Part shown: positions 18,607 to 29,552 of the stretch, piece by piece
Position numbering within the stretch: the first letter of the stretch is position 1
How the letters are laid out: every line of letters begins with the position of its first letter
NCBI GenBank assembly: GCA_913053875.1
Contig: CAJXGN010000001.1
Coordinates: 372,001 to 436,000 of the forward strand
From: an uncultured Agromyces sp.
GTDB taxonomy: Bacteria > Actinomycetota > Actinomycetes > Actinomycetales > Microbacteriaceae
Length of the DNA stretch: 64,000 bases
Direction: 5' to 3'
Notes under the pieces: generated by a model
Database searches by the model: none
Told to the model about the DNA's origin: nothing
Seen by the model: the letters and a program-made list of their open reading frames with translations, nothing else
Translations under genes and position numbers: made by a program

Positions 18607-19701
18607 TCAGCCCGCGAGGTACGAGGTGACCTCGATCGAGCCGTCGATGATGCCGGCCTTGATGTCCTCGACCTCCTGCTTGAGCTCGTCGGACACGGCG
18701 TCCTCGAAGTCGTGGTACGGCGCGATGCCGACGCCCTCGTTCTCGAGCGTGCCGATGTAGGTCTCCGGGTCCCAGGAGTCCTGGCCTGCGGCGAGCACGG
18801 CCTCGTAGGTCGAGACCTTCATGCCCTTGAGGATCGACGTCAGCACGTACGGCTGGGTCGTCGGGTCGGTCTCGTAGAAGTCGGCGTCCACGCCGATCAG
18901 GGCGATGTCCTGACCGGAGTCGTCGATCGCGGCGATGGCCGACTGGTAGATCGGGCCACCGACGGGCAGCAGCACGTCGACACCCTGGTCGATGATGTTC
19001 TGCGCGACGTTCTTGGCGTCCTGGTTGGCCTCGAAGCCACCGGTGAAGGAGCCGGTCGAGCCGTCCCAGCCGACGACCTCGACGTCGGCGCCCTTCTCGT
19101 CGTTGTAGTAGTCGACGCCCTGCTTGAAGCCGTCCATGAAGATCGTCACGGTCGGGAACTCCATGCCGCCGAAGGTGCCGACCTTGCCGGCCTCCGAGTA
19201 CCCCGCGGCCAGGTAGCCCGCGAGGAACGCGGCCTGGGCGGTGTCGTACAGCAGCGGCTTGACGTTCTCGGCGTCCTTGGTGCCGTCGAAGTCGTTGTCG
19301 GCCGCGTCGTCGACCAGCACGTACTCGATGTCAGGGTTGGCGGTGGCCGAGTCGACGGTCGGGGCCGAGAGGGCGAAGCCGACGCTGACGATCGTGTCGC
19401 AGCCCTGGGCGACGAGGTTCTCGAGGTTGGGCTCGTAGTCGGTCTCGGCGTTCGACTCGACGTCGATGAAGTCGGCGCCGAGCTCGCCGGCGGCCTCCTC
19501 GACGCCCTCGTAGGAGAGCTGGTTGAACGACTTGTCGTCGAAGCCGCCCGAATCGGAGACGATGCAGGGCAGGTAGTCGACGGTCTCGGCGGCCTCGCCG
19601 CCGGTCTCCTCCTCGGGAGCAGAAGCGCAGCCGGCCAGCAGCACGACGGCGCCGAGCGTCGCGAAGCCGCCCGTGGCGGCCTTCCGGATCGAGATGGTCA
19701 C
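18607..19701 (-). CDS. BMP family (BmpA/Med) nucleoside-binding lipoprotein
   Basis: It is the extracytoplasmic solute receptor for the nucleoside ABC importer. The 364-aa protein has a signal peptide with lipobox LLAGC (ISIRKAATGGFATLGAVVLLAGCASAP), an acidic linker, then the BMP domain: CIVSDSGGFDDKSFNQLSYEGVEEA, VSVGFALSAPTVDSA, GKVGTFGGMEFPTVTIFMDGFKQGV, VDVLLPVGGPIYQSAI. The GTG start at 19701 is preceded by GGAGGACACA. The reading frame extends a further 36 nt upstream, but the ribosome binding site and signal peptide decide the start. It is the first gene of the minus-strand nucleoside cluster. Confidence 0.93.
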   Translation of the reverse strand: MTISIRKAATGGFATLGAVVLLAGCASAPEEETGGEAAETVDYLPCIVSDSGGFDDKSFNQLSYEGVEEAAGELGADFIDVESNAETDYEPNLENLVAQGCDTIVSVGFALSAPTVDSATANPDIEYVLVDDAADNDFDGTKDAENVKPLLYDTAQAAFLAGYLAAGYSEAGKVGTFGGMEFPTVTIFMDGFKQGVDYYNDEKGADVEVVGWDGSTGSFTGGFEANQDAKNVAQNIIDQGVDVLLPVGGPIYQSAIAAIDDSGQDIALIGVDADFYETDPTTQPYVLTSILKGMKVSTYEAVLAAGQDSWDPETYIGTLENEGVGIAPYHDFEDAVSDELKQEVEDIKAGIIDGSIEVTSYLAG

Positions 19702-19756
19702 TGTGTCCTCCAAGTGCGGGGGTACGCCCCGACGCACGCGGGGCTCGTGGCTGTCA

Positions 19757-19777
19757 CGTTACTCAATGTTGCGTTAC
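19757..19777 (-). promoter_or_regulatory. Direct repeat CGTTAC-N9-CGTTAC upstream of the nucleoside operon
   Basis: CGTTAC occurs at 19757-19762 and 19772-19777 (GTAACG on the transcribed strand), a 15-nt period, 56-76 nt before the GTG start of the lipoprotein gene. The surrounding 60 nt are unusually A/T-rich for this window. It is a candidate regulator site; the regulator is unknown. Confidence 0.35.
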
Positions 19778-19855
19778 GGCTCTGTGTCGCGCATGGCCCG
19801 CGCGTGAAAGGTTATGAAGCCGCGACATTGTGCTCAGATGAGCACGCGTGCACGA

Positions 19856-19877
19856 CCCGATCAGGCCCCTGATCGGG
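19856..19877 (-). terminator. Hairpin at the 3' end of manC
   Basis: CCCGATCAG (19856-19864) pairs perfectly with CTGATCGGG (19869-19877) around a 4-nt loop. It lies immediately after (on the minus strand) the manC stop region and upstream of the nucleoside operon promoter region. There is no U-tract. Confidence 0.6.
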
Positions 19878-19879
19878 GG

Positions 19880-21001
19880 TCAGAGCACGTCGCCCGAACC
19901 GCCCATGCGCAGCGCGTCCACGACCGACTTGACCCGCTGCGCGTGCTCGCTCGTCGTGACCAGCAGGGCGTCGGGGGTGTCGACGACCACGATGTCCTGC
20001 ACGCCGATCAGGCTGATCACGCGCTTCGAGCGGCTCACCACGATGCCGCTCGACGCATCGGCCAGCACGCGGGCGTGCTCGCCGAGGATGGCCAGGTCGC
20101 TCGCGCGACCCGCGGTGTTGAGCTTCGCGAGCGAGGCGAAGTCGCCCACGTCGTCCCAGTCGAACGAGCCGGGGATGACCGCCAGCCTCCCGGCATCCGC
20201 CGCCGGCTCGGCGACCGAGTAGTCGATCGCGATCTTCGTCAGCGTCGGCCAGATGCGGTCGACGGCGGGCCCGCGGGTGACGGGGTCGTCCCATGCCGCG
20301 GCGAGCTCGACGAGCCCGTCGTGCAGCTCGGGCTGCGACCGGCGCAGCTCCTCCAGCAGCCGGTCGGCCCGCGCGATGAACATGCCCGCGTTCCAGAGGT
20401 GCGCTCCGCCATCGACGTACGCCTTCGCGGTCTCGAGGTCGGGCTTCTCGACGAACTCCCTCACGGCGAGCGCGTGCGGCGCCTCGGGCACGTCGAGCGC
20501 GTCACCGGCGTGGATGTAGCCGAAGCCGACCGCCGGCTCGGTGGGACGGATGCCGATCGTCGCGATGAATCCGGCGTCGGCGGCGGCGATGGCCTCGCGC
20601 ACCGCCGCCCGGAAGCCGTCGCGCTGGCCGATCACGTGGTCGGCCGCGAACGAGCCGATGATCACGCCCGGTTCCCGGCGCTCGAGGATGGCGGCGGCCA
20701 GGCCGATCGCCGCCGAGGAGTCGCGGGGCTCGCTCTCGAGCACGATGTTCTCGTCGGTCAGTGCGGGCAGCTGGCCCTCGACCGCGGCGCGGTGCGCGCG
20801 CCCCGTGACCACCATGATCCGCTGGTCGCCGGCGATGGGTGCGAGCCGGTCCCAGGTGTCGCGGAGGAGCGTCTGGCCCGAGCCCGTCAGGTCGTGCAGG
20901 AACTTGGGGGCGTCGGCCCGTGAGAGCGGCCACAGGCGGGAGCCGATGCCGCCGGCGGGGATCACGCTGTAGAAGCGCTCGAGCGCTGTGGTCTCCGTCA
21001 T
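19880..21001 (-). CDS. manC: Mannose-1-phosphate guanylyltransferase
   Basis: It makes GDP-mannose from mannose-1-phosphate and GTP for glycan and glycolipid assembly. The 373-aa protein has the pyrophosphorylase signature SVIPAGGIGSRLWPLSRADAPKFL near the N-terminus, SFAADHVIG (metal/nucleotide region), FGYIHAGD, and the sugar-binding FVEKPDLETAKAYV, then HLWNAGMFIARAD. The length is that of the short monofunctional enzymes without an isomerase domain. The ATG at 21001 follows a TAGCCT hexamer by 7 nt. It is divergent from a mannosyltransferase-like gene, so donor synthesis and use are side by side. Confidence 0.94.
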   Translation of the reverse strand: MTETTALERFYSVIPAGGIGSRLWPLSRADAPKFLHDLTGSGQTLLRDTWDRLAPIAGDQRIMVVTGRAHRAAVEGQLPALTDENIVLESEPRDSSAAIGLAAAILERREPGVIIGSFAADHVIGQRDGFRAAVREAIAAADAGFIATIGIRPTEPAVGFGYIHAGDALDVPEAPHALAVREFVEKPDLETAKAYVDGGAHLWNAGMFIARADRLLEELRRSQPELHDGLVELAAAWDDPVTRGPAVDRIWPTLTKIAIDYSVAEPAADAGRLAVIPGSFDWDDVGDFASLAKLNTAGRASDLAILGEHARVLADASSGIVVSRSKRVISLIGVQDIVVVDTPDALLVTTSEHAQRVKSVVDALRMGGSGDVL

Positions 21002-21008
21002 GCCGGTC

Positions 21009-21014
21009 AGGCTA
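21009..21014 (-). promoter_or_regulatory. Candidate -10 TAGCCT for leaderless manC
   Basis: On the minus strand TAGCCT is followed by GACCGGC and the ATG at 21001. The facing gene also has a -10-like hexamer (21070-21075), so the 81-nt gap would hold two back-to-back leaderless promoters. Confidence 0.4.
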
Positions 21015-21069
21015 CCCCGTCGCCGTTTCGCGTTCATGACGTGTTCGACCGGTCGCCACCGTGGCTCCG

Positions 21070-21075
21070 TAGCGT
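21070..21075 (+). promoter_or_regulatory. Candidate -10 TAGCGT for the glycosyltransferase gene
   Basis: TAGCGT ends 7 nt before the GTG at 21083. This supports the GTG over an in-frame ATG at 21041, which would lie upstream of the promoter. Confidence 0.4.
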
Positions 21076-21082
21076 CGCGAAC

Positions 21083-22222
21083 GTGAGAGTCGCGGTGGTC
21101 AGCGAGAGCTTCCTTCCCACGGTCAACGGCGTGACGACGAGCGTCTGCCGGGTGCTCGAGTCCCTGCGGGACCGCGGCGACGAGGCGGTGGTCATCGCCC
21201 CCACCGACGGCGACGGCAGCTACGCCGGCTTCCCGGTCGTGGGAGTGCCCGCGGTCGCGTACCGGAGGTTCCCCGTCGGGCTGCCCGGGCCCAGCGTGCA
21301 GCGCACGCTCGAGGCGTTCGGCCCCGACCTCGTGCACGCGGCGTCCCCGTTCCTGCTCGGCGCCGAGGGCATCGCCGCCGCGCGCCGGCTCGGCGTGCCG
21401 ACTGTCGCGGTCTACCAGACGGATGTCGCGGGCTACGCGCTCCGCCACCGCTGGGGTCGCGGCGCCGCACGTCTCGCGCGCGCCTGGGTGCGGCGCATGC
21501 ACGAGCAGGCCGACCTCACCCTCGCACCGTCGAGCGCCGCACTCGCCGAGCTGACCGACCTCGGCGTCCCCCGCCTGGCGCGCTGGGGCCGGGGCGTCGA
21601 CCTCGACGGCTTCCACCCGAACCTGCGCTCGGACGAGCGCACCCGCGCGCTGCGCCGGGCACTCGCGCCCGACGGACAGGTGCTCGTGGGCTACGTCGGC
21701 CGGCTGGCACCGGAGAAGCGCGTCGAGCGGCTGCGCGCGCTGCGCGGCATGCGAGGCATCCGCGTCGTCATCGTCGGGGACGGCCCGGCAGCGGCGGATG
21801 CGCGTCGCGCGCTGCACGGCGTGCCCACCACGTTCCTCGGCCAGCTCACGGGCGACGACCTGCGCACCGCCTACGCGGCGCTCGACCTGTTCGTGCACAC
21901 CGGCACCGAGGAGACCTTCGGGCAGACCATCCAGGAGGCGCAGGCGAGCGGATGCCCCGTGGTCGCGCCGCGCGCCGGCGGCCCGATCGACCTCGTCGAG
22001 CACGGGCACACCGGCCTCCTCTACGCGCCCGAGGACGACGTCGCGCTCGCCCGCGCGGTCGCGAGCCTCGTCGCCGACCCTGCACGACGTGCACGCATCG
22101 GTGAAGCCGGGCGTCGCGCGGTGCGCGAACGGTCGTGGGAGCACGTCTGCGCCCAGCTGTTCGCGCAATACGACGCGGTCATCGCCCGCCGCGCGGCGAC
22201 GTTGCCGTCTGCACAGGGTTAG
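21083..22222 (+). CDS. GT4-type glycosyltransferase, probably GDP-mannose-dependent mannosyltransferase
   Basis: It probably transfers mannose from GDP-mannose to a lipid or glycan acceptor at the membrane face. The 379-aa protein begins RVAVVSESFLPTVNGVTTSVCRVLE after its start residue, closely resembling MgtA/PimB-like enzymes. The GT-B fold shows VGYVGRLAPEKRVERL and VIVGDGPAAADAR at the nucleotide domain, and the E-x7-E block EETFGQTIQEAQASGCPVVAPRAGGP. The divergent manC gene supports GDP-mannose as donor. The frame is open to an ATG at 21041; the GTG at 21083 fits the family N-terminus. The exact acceptor is unknown. Codons for ASGCPV contain an exact copy of the 16-mer motif. Confidence 0.85.
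   Translation: MRVAVVSESFLPTVNGVTTSVCRVLESLRDRGDEAVVIAPTDGDGSYAGFPVVGVPAVAYRRFPVGLPGPSVQRTLEAFGPDLVHAASPFLLGAEGIAAARRLGVPTVAVYQTDVAGYALRHRWGRGAARLARAWVRRMHEQADLTLAPSSAALAELTDLGVPRLARWGRGVDLDGFHPNLRSDERTRALRRALAPDGQVLVGYVGRLAPEKRVERLRALRGMRGIRVVIVGDGPAAADARRALHGVPTTFLGQLTGDDLRTAYAALDLFVHTGTEETFGQTIQEAQASGCPVVAPRAGGPIDLVEHGHTGLLYAPEDDVALARAVASLVADPARRARIGEAGRRAVRERSWEHVCAQLFAQYDAVIARRAATLPSAQG
21943..21958 (+). repeat. Exact copy of 16-mer GGCGAGCGGATGCCCC inside a coding region
   Basis: It encodes ASGCPV in the conserved donor-binding block of the glycosyltransferase. The motif is therefore tolerated within genes as well as at gene ends. Confidence 0.8.
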
Positions 22223-22234
22223 GGTCACCTAACC
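22217..22234 (+). promoter_or_regulatory. Candidate DtxR/IdeR/DmdR iron box upstream of sdhCDAB
   Basis: GGTTAGGGTCACCTAACC is an interrupted palindrome with 7-bp arms and centre GTCA. The 19-mer ending at 22232 agrees at 15 of 19 positions with the Streptomyces iron-box form TTAGGTTAGGCTCACCTAA (established knowledge of DmdR/DtxR sites). It overlaps the stop codon of the glycosyltransferase gene and lies about 100 nt before sdhC, just upstream of a candidate -10. Confidence 0.55.
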
Positions 22235-22257
22235 GGCGTCCGGCTCCGCGGCGGGAC

Positions 22258-22263
22258 TAGACT
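22258..22263 (+). promoter_or_regulatory. Candidate -10 TAGACT of the sdh operon
   Basis: TAGACT fits TANNNT, about 24 nt downstream of the iron-box palindrome. It would give a leader of about 65 nt before sdhC, which has a normal ribosome binding site (GGGAGGG). Confidence 0.35.
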
Positions 22264-22333
22264 CGGCCCTGAGCGCCGCGTGCGCTCGACGCCCGTGTTC
22301 CGGGCATCCACCACAGCCAGGGAGGGTCGTTTC

Positions 22334-22759
22334 ATGTCGGAATCCGCGACAGGAACCCTGACAGCACCCGAGCAGCCGGCGAAGCGTTCCCGGCCCGGCG
22401 GAACGCTGTACCGGGGCAACGAGGGAATGTGGTCGTGGGTGCTGCATCGCATCACCGGCGTGGCGATCTTCTTCTTCCTGCTCGTGCACATCCTCGACAC
22501 CGCCCTCGTTCGGGTGAGCCCCGAGGCGTACAACGTCGTGATCGGCGCGTACCAGACCCCGATCATGGGGCTCGGCGAGGTCGCCCTCGTGGGGGCGATC
22601 GTCTTCCACGCGTACAACGGCCTGCGCATCATCCTCGTCGACTTCTGGAGCTGGGCGACCCGCCACCAGCGCCTGCTGTTCTACATCGTCATCGCACTCT
22701 GGGTGATCACGATGCTCGGGTTCACCCCGCGCCACCTGATCAACGTCTTCAGCCACTAG
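22334..22759 (+). CDS. sdhC: Succinate dehydrogenase cytochrome b556 subunit
   Basis: It is a membrane anchor and heme/quinone-binding subunit of complex II. The 141-aa protein has a hydrophilic N-terminus and then three membrane segments. WSWVLHRITGVAIFFFLLVHILD carries the S/H-R motif for quinone/heme, and AIVFHAYNGLRIILVDFW contains the conserved HAxNGxR heme-ligand region. The start at 22334 follows GGGAGGG. sdhD begins 13 nt after its stop. Confidence 0.95.
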   Translation: MSESATGTLTAPEQPAKRSRPGGTLYRGNEGMWSWVLHRITGVAIFFFLLVHILDTALVRVSPEAYNVVIGAYQTPIMGLGEVALVGAIVFHAYNGLRIILVDFWSWATRHQRLLFYIVIALWVITMLGFTPRHLINVFSH

Positions 22760-22772
22760 GAGGGGCACGACC

Positions 22773-23216
22773 ATGACCACGATCGAAGCCCCCCGCTCCC
22801 CCAGCCGGCCCGCACGCCGAGGCGTCAACCTCGAGAAGTGGGGCTGGATCTACATGCGCGTGTCGGGGGTCCTCCTCGTCGTGCTGATCTTCGGCCACCT
22901 GTTCGTGAACCTGCTGGTCGGCGAGGGCGTCAAGGCCATCGACTTCGGCTTCGTCGCCGGCAAGTGGGCGAGCCCGTTCTGGCAGTGGTACGACTTCTTC
23001 CTGCTGTGGTTCGCGCTCATCCACGGCGCAAACGGCATGCGCACGCTCGTCAACGACTACACGAACCCCGGCAAGGTGCAGACGACGCTGAAGGTCGCCC
23101 TCGGCGCGGCCGTCGTCGTGCTGCTCACGCTCGGCACCCTCGTGATCTTCACCTTCGACGCCTGCCCGGCCGGTTCGCCCGCCGAGCTGCTCCCCTCGTT
23201 CTGCCCCGCGGCCTAG
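22773..23216 (+). CDS. sdhD: Succinate dehydrogenase hydrophobic membrane anchor subunit
   Basis: It is the second membrane anchor of complex II. The 147-aa protein has three membrane segments: [23 protein letters not shown] with a conserved His, [22 protein letters not shown] with the HGxNGxR block, and [20 protein letters not shown]. An extra C-terminal tail holds two cysteines ([19 protein letters not shown]). GGAGG lies 8-12 nt before the ATG. sdhA starts 7 nt after its stop. Confidence 0.94.
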   Translation: MTTIEAPRSPSRPARRGVNLEKWGWIYMRVSGVLLVVLIFGHLFVNLLVGEGVKAIDFGFVAGKWASPFWQWYDFFLLWFALIHGANGMRTLVNDYTNPGKVQTTLKVALGAAVVVLLTLGTLVIFTFDACPAGSPAELLPSFCPAA

Positions 23217-23223
23217 GAGACCT

Positions 23224-25032
23224 GTGAACCCCGCGAACGCCACCGCCGACTCGACCGTGGTCGACGGCGTCCACTACCACCAGTACGACATCGTGATCGT
23301 CGGCGCCGGCGGCGCCGGCATGCGCGCGGCCATCGAGGCCGGGCCGAACGCCAAGACCGCGGTGATCTCCAAGCTCTACCCGACGCGCTCGCACACGGGC
23401 GCCGCGCAGGGTGGCATGGCCGCCGCCCTCGCGAACGTCGAGGAGGACAGCTGGGAGTGGCACACCTTCGACACGGTCAAGGGCGGCGACTACCTCGTCG
23501 ACCAGGACGCGGCCGAGATCCTCGCGAAGGAGGCCATCGACGCGGTCATCGACCTCGAGAACATGGGCCTGCCGTTCAACCGCACGGCCGAGGGCAAGAT
23601 CGACCAGCGCCGTTTCGGCGGCCACACCCGCGACCACGGCAAGGCGCCCGTGCGTCGCGCCTGCTACGCCGCCGACCGCACCGGCCACATGATCCTGCAG
23701 ACGCTCTACCAGAATTGCGTCAAGCACGGCATCGAGTTCTACAACGAGTACTACGCGCTCGACGTCGTCATGACCGAGGTCGACGGCGTGGAGCAGCCCT
23801 CGGGCGTCGTCGCCTACGACCTCGCGTCGGGCGAACTGCACGTCTTCCAGGCCAAGGCGATCATCTTCGCCACCGGCGGCTTCGGCAAGATCTACAAGAC
23901 CACCTCGAACGCGCACACGCTGACCGGCGACGGCGTCGGCATCATCTGGCGCAAGGGGCTGCCGCTGGAGGACATGGAGTTCTTCCAGTTCCACCCGACC
24001 GGCCTCGCCGGGCTCGGCATCCTGCTCACCGAGGGCGCCCGCGGCGAGGGCGCGATCCTCCGCAACGCCTCGGGCGAGCGCTTCATGGAGCGCTACGCGC
24101 CGACCATCAAGGACCTCGCCCCTCGCGACATCGTCGCCCGCTGCATGGTGCAGGAGGTCGCGGAGGGGCGCGGCGCCGGCCCGCACAAGGACTACGTGCT
24201 GCTCGACTGCACGCACCTGGGTGCCGAGGTGCTCGAGACGAAGCTCCCCGACATCACGGAGTTCGCGCGCACCTACCTGGGCGTCGACCCGGTGTACGAG
24301 CCCGTGCCGGTCATGCCGACCGCGCACTACGCGATGGGCGGCATCCCCACCAACGTCAGCGCCGAGGTGCTGCGCGACAACGAGACCGTCGTCCCCGGCC
24401 TCTACGCGGCCGGCGAGTGCGCGTGCGTCTCGGTGCACGGCTCGAACCGCCTCGGCACCAACTCGCTGCTCGACATCAACGTCTTCGGCAAGCGCGCCGG
24501 CCGCAACGCGGTCGAGTACGTCCAGACCGCCGAGTTCACGCCGCTGCCCGACGACCCGGCCGGCGCCGTGCGCGGCATGCTCGACCAGCTGCGCGCCTCG
24601 ACCGGCACCGAGCGGATCGCCGCGATCCGCAAGGAGCTGCAGGACGAGATGGACCGCTCGGCGCAGGTGTTCCGCACCGACGAGTCGCTCGAGCACGTCA
24701 CGAACGTGATCGCCGACCTGCGCGAGCGGTACACGAAGATCGCGGTCCACGACAAGGGCACGCGCTTCAACACCGACCTGCTCGAGGCCGTCGAGCTCGG
24801 CTTCCTCCTCGACCTCGCCGAGGTCGTCGTCTACTCGGCCCGCAACCGCAAGGAGAGCCGCGGCGGCCACATGCGCGACGACTTCCCCGATCGCGACGAC
24901 GAGCACTACATGCAGCACACCATGGCGTACCTCACGGGCGACCCGCACTCGTCGAAGGCGGACGACCACATCTCGCTCGACTGGAAACCCGTGACCATCA
25001 CCCGCTACCAGCCGATGGAGAGGAAGTACTGA
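23224..25032 (+). CDS. sdhA: Succinate dehydrogenase flavoprotein subunit
   Basis: It oxidises succinate to fumarate with covalent FAD. The 602-aa protein has the dinucleotide motif [18 protein letters not shown], then [16 protein letters not shown] in which His57 is the expected FAD attachment residue, the active-site block [57 protein letters not shown], and [10 protein letters not shown]. The GTG start at 23224 follows AGGAGACCT. The gene order C-D-A-B is intact and tightly spaced. Confidence 0.97.
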   Translation: MNPANATADSTVVDGVHYHQYDIVIVGAGGAGMRAAIEAGPNAKTAVISKLYPTRSHTGAAQGGMAAALANVEEDSWEWHTFDTVKGGDYLVDQDAAEILAKEAIDAVIDLENMGLPFNRTAEGKIDQRRFGGHTRDHGKAPVRRACYAADRTGHMILQTLYQNCVKHGIEFYNEYYALDVVMTEVDGVEQPSGVVAYDLASGELHVFQAKAIIFATGGFGKIYKTTSNAHTLTGDGVGIIWRKGLPLEDMEFFQFHPTGLAGLGILLTEGARGEGAILRNASGERFMERYAPTIKDLAPRDIVARCMVQEVAEGRGAGPHKDYVLLDCTHLGAEVLETKLPDITEFARTYLGVDPVYEPVPVMPTAHYAMGGIPTNVSAEVLRDNETVVPGLYAAGECACVSVHGSNRLGTNSLLDINVFGKRAGRNAVEYVQTAEFTPLPDDPAGAVRGMLDQLRASTGTERIAAIRKELQDEMDRSAQVFRTDESLEHVTNVIADLRERYTKIAVHDKGTRFNTDLLEAVELGFLLDLAEVVVYSARNRKESRGGHMRDDFPDRDDEHYMQHTMAYLTGDPHSSKADDHISLDWKPVTITRYQPMERKY

Positions 25033-25034
25033 TC

Positions 25035-25796
25035 GTGTCGACCGCCACCACGGACGCGCCCGAGGCGACCGAGACCGCCGTTCCGTCCTTCACCGTCACC
25101 TTCATCATCCGCCGGTTCGACCCGGACGCCGACGCGGAGCCCCGCTGGCAGGACTTCGACGTCGAGATGTTCCCGACCGACCGGGTGCTCGACGCGCTGC
25201 ACAAGATCAAGTGGGAGCAGGACGGCTCGCTCACCTTCCGCCGCTCGTGCGCCCACGGCATCTGCGGGTCCGACGCGATGCGCATCAACGGCCGCAACCG
25301 CCTCGCCTGCAAGACGCTGATCAAGGACCTCGACATCTCGAAGCCGATCTACGTCGAGGCGATCAAGGGCCTGCCGCTCGAGAAGGACCTCGTGGTCGAC
25401 ATGGAGCCGTTCTTCGCCTCCTTCCGCGAGGTGCAGCCGTTCCTCCAGGCGAGCACGGCGCCCGAGCCGGGCAAGGAGCGCATCCAGGACGTCGTCGCCC
25501 GCGAGCGGTTCGACGACACGACCAAGTGCATCCTCTGCGCCGCCTGCACCACCTCGTGCCCCGTGTTCTGGACCGACGGGCAGTACTTCGGCCCCGCCGC
25601 GATCGTGAACGCGCACCGTTTCATCTTCGACTCGCGCGACGACGCCGCCCAGGTGCGCCTCGACATCCTGAACGACAAGGAGGGCGTCTGGCGCTGCCGG
25701 ACCACCTTCAACTGCTCCGACGCCTGCCCGCGCGGCATCGAGGTCACCAAGGCGATCTCCGAGGTCAAGCAGGCGATCATGCGGGGCAAGCCCTAG
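25035..25796 (+). CDS. sdhB: Succinate dehydrogenase iron-sulfur subunit
   Basis: It passes electrons from FAD to quinone through three iron-sulfur clusters. The 253-aa protein has a plant-ferredoxin-like [2Fe-2S] motif (RRSCAHGICGSDAMRINGRNR plus a later Cys), the [4Fe-4S] motif CILCAACTTSCP, and the [3Fe-4S] ligands in CRTTFNCSDACPRGIEVTKAI. It starts with GTG at 25035, 2 nt after the sdhA stop; GAGAGGAAG lies about 8 nt upstream inside sdhA. Confidence 0.97.
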   Translation: MSTATTDAPEATETAVPSFTVTFIIRRFDPDADAEPRWQDFDVEMFPTDRVLDALHKIKWEQDGSLTFRRSCAHGICGSDAMRINGRNRLACKTLIKDLDISKPIYVEAIKGLPLEKDLVVDMEPFFASFREVQPFLQASTAPEPGKERIQDVVARERFDDTTKCILCAACTTSCPVFWTDGQYFGPAAIVNAHRFIFDSRDDAAQVRLDILNDKEGVWRCRTTFNCSDACPRGIEVTKAISEVKQAIMRGKP

Positions 25797-25827
25797 CCGC
25801 CCGGCGCGACCGACAGGGGGCCGGCAG

Positions 25828-27093
25828 GTGAGCGAGCGCGCGAACCGCGATGGGCGTGCCGCCATCGCCTCGCGCGGGTCGGGCGACCCTCGCGAGGAGT
25901 TCGAGGAGGGCGTCGGCGAGACCCGCGGCCGGCTCGAGGCGGTCACGGTCGCCCTCCGCGACCGGTTCGAGGAGCCGGTGAGCGCGGTCACCACCCTGAC
26001 CCGCCGCACCATGGAGATCTTCCCGGTGCGCGTCTGGCGCAACTTCCTGTGGCGCAACGGCTTCCTCATGTCGGCGGGCATGAGCTACATGGCCCTGTTC
26101 GCGGTCTTCGCCGCCGTCTTCGTCGCGTTCTCGGTCGCGGGCCTCTGGCTCACCTCCAACCCCGAGCTGTTCACCGCGCTCGTGGAGCTCATCAACGCGT
26201 ACGTGCCGGGGCTGATCTCGGCCGACGACGTCACCGGCGTGATCGACGCGGACGAGCTCGCGAACCTCGCCTCCAGCAGCCTCAACCTGTTCACCATCGC
26301 GGGTGCGATCGCCCTCGGCGGTCTGCTCTGGACCGCGGTCAGCTGGATCACCTACTCGCGCATCGCCGTGCGGTCGATGTTCGGGCTGTCGCGCGACTCG
26401 CGCGCCTACCTCCTGCTGAAGGCGCGCGACTTCGTCATGGCGATCCTCTTCGGTGCGGTGCTCGTGCTGACCGCCGGCCTCAGCGTCGCGACCACGACGG
26501 CGTTCGAGTGGGTGCGCGACGCGCTCGGACTCCAGCTCGCGTCGAGCTGGACGAGCCTGGTCGTGCGACTCGGCGGCATCGTCGCGATCCTGGTGCTGAA
26601 CACGGGCGTGCTCGCCACGATGTTCCGCTTCCTCTCCGGTGCGGCGGTGCCGTGGCACCGGCTCTGGCCGGGCTCGATCCTGGGTGCGATCGCCCTCGGC
26701 GTCATCCAGTCGCTCGGTGGAACCGTGCTCGGCGCGGCGACGCGCAACCCGTTGCTGGCGACCTTCACGGTGTTCATCGCGCTGCTGCTCTGGTTCAACC
26801 TGACGAGCATCATCACGCTGGTCGCGGCGTCGTGGATCTCGGTCTCCGCGGCCGACCGCAACGAGACCCTCCGGCGCGTCACCCCGGAGCAGCTCGAGCG
26901 GGAGCGCCGCGAGCGCGAGCGCAACGCCCGGCTGCTCGCGGCGCGCATCTCGATCCGCGAGGCCGAGCAGGAGGTGCAGGCGGCGAGCTTCTTCCGCAGG
27001 CCCCGTGCCCGGCGTCGGCTCGCGAAGGCGGAGCTGCGCCTGCAGGACCTGCAGGCCCGCTTCGACGCCGAGGATGTCGCCCGCCTCCCATAG
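25828..27093 (+). CDS. YihY/BrkB family integral membrane protein
   Basis: It is an inner membrane protein of unsettled function; the family was once misnamed ribonuclease BN. The 421-aa product has a hydrophilic, acidic N-terminus (about 60 residues), then the family start FPVRVWRNFLWRNGFLMSAGMSYMALFA and about six membrane segments. The conserved stretch WHRLWPGSILGAIALGVIQSLG and the LWFNLTSIITLVAASWI end are visible. A long basic C-terminal tail (about 75 residues rich in R and E, with coiled-coil character) follows. GTG at 25828 is the start, 31 nt after sdhB. Its stop codon overlaps the -10 of the next gene. Confidence 0.88.
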   Translation: MSERANRDGRAAIASRGSGDPREEFEEGVGETRGRLEAVTVALRDRFEEPVSAVTTLTRRTMEIFPVRVWRNFLWRNGFLMSAGMSYMALFAVFAAVFVAFSVAGLWLTSNPELFTALVELINAYVPGLISADDVTGVIDADELANLASSSLNLFTIAGAIALGGLLWTAVSWITYSRIAVRSMFGLSRDSRAYLLLKARDFVMAILFGAVLVLTAGLSVATTTAFEWVRDALGLQLASSWTSLVVRLGGIVAILVLNTGVLATMFRFLSGAAVPWHRLWPGSILGAIALGVIQSLGGTVLGAATRNPLLATFTVFIALLLWFNLTSIITLVAASWISVSAADRNETLRRVTPEQLERERRERERNARLLAARISIREAEQEVQAASFFRRPRARRRLAKAELRLQDLQARFDAEDVARLP

Positions 27094-27096
27094 AAT
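27091..27096 (+). promoter_or_regulatory. Candidate -10 TAGAAT for leaderless xth
   Basis: TAGAAT begins on the stop codon of the upstream gene and ends 7 nt before the ATG at 27104. No Shine-Dalgarno sequence precedes that ATG. Confidence 0.5.
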
Positions 27097-27103
27097 TCTC
27101 GGC

Positions 27104-29548
<2,445 letters not shown>

Positions 29549-29552
<4 letters not shown>

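Noticed and set aside
22334..25796. sdhCDAB as a fumarate reductase operon
   Set aside because: The two separate membrane subunits with heme-ligand histidines and the SdhA/SdhB motif details fit the aerobic succinate dehydrogenase of actinobacteria.
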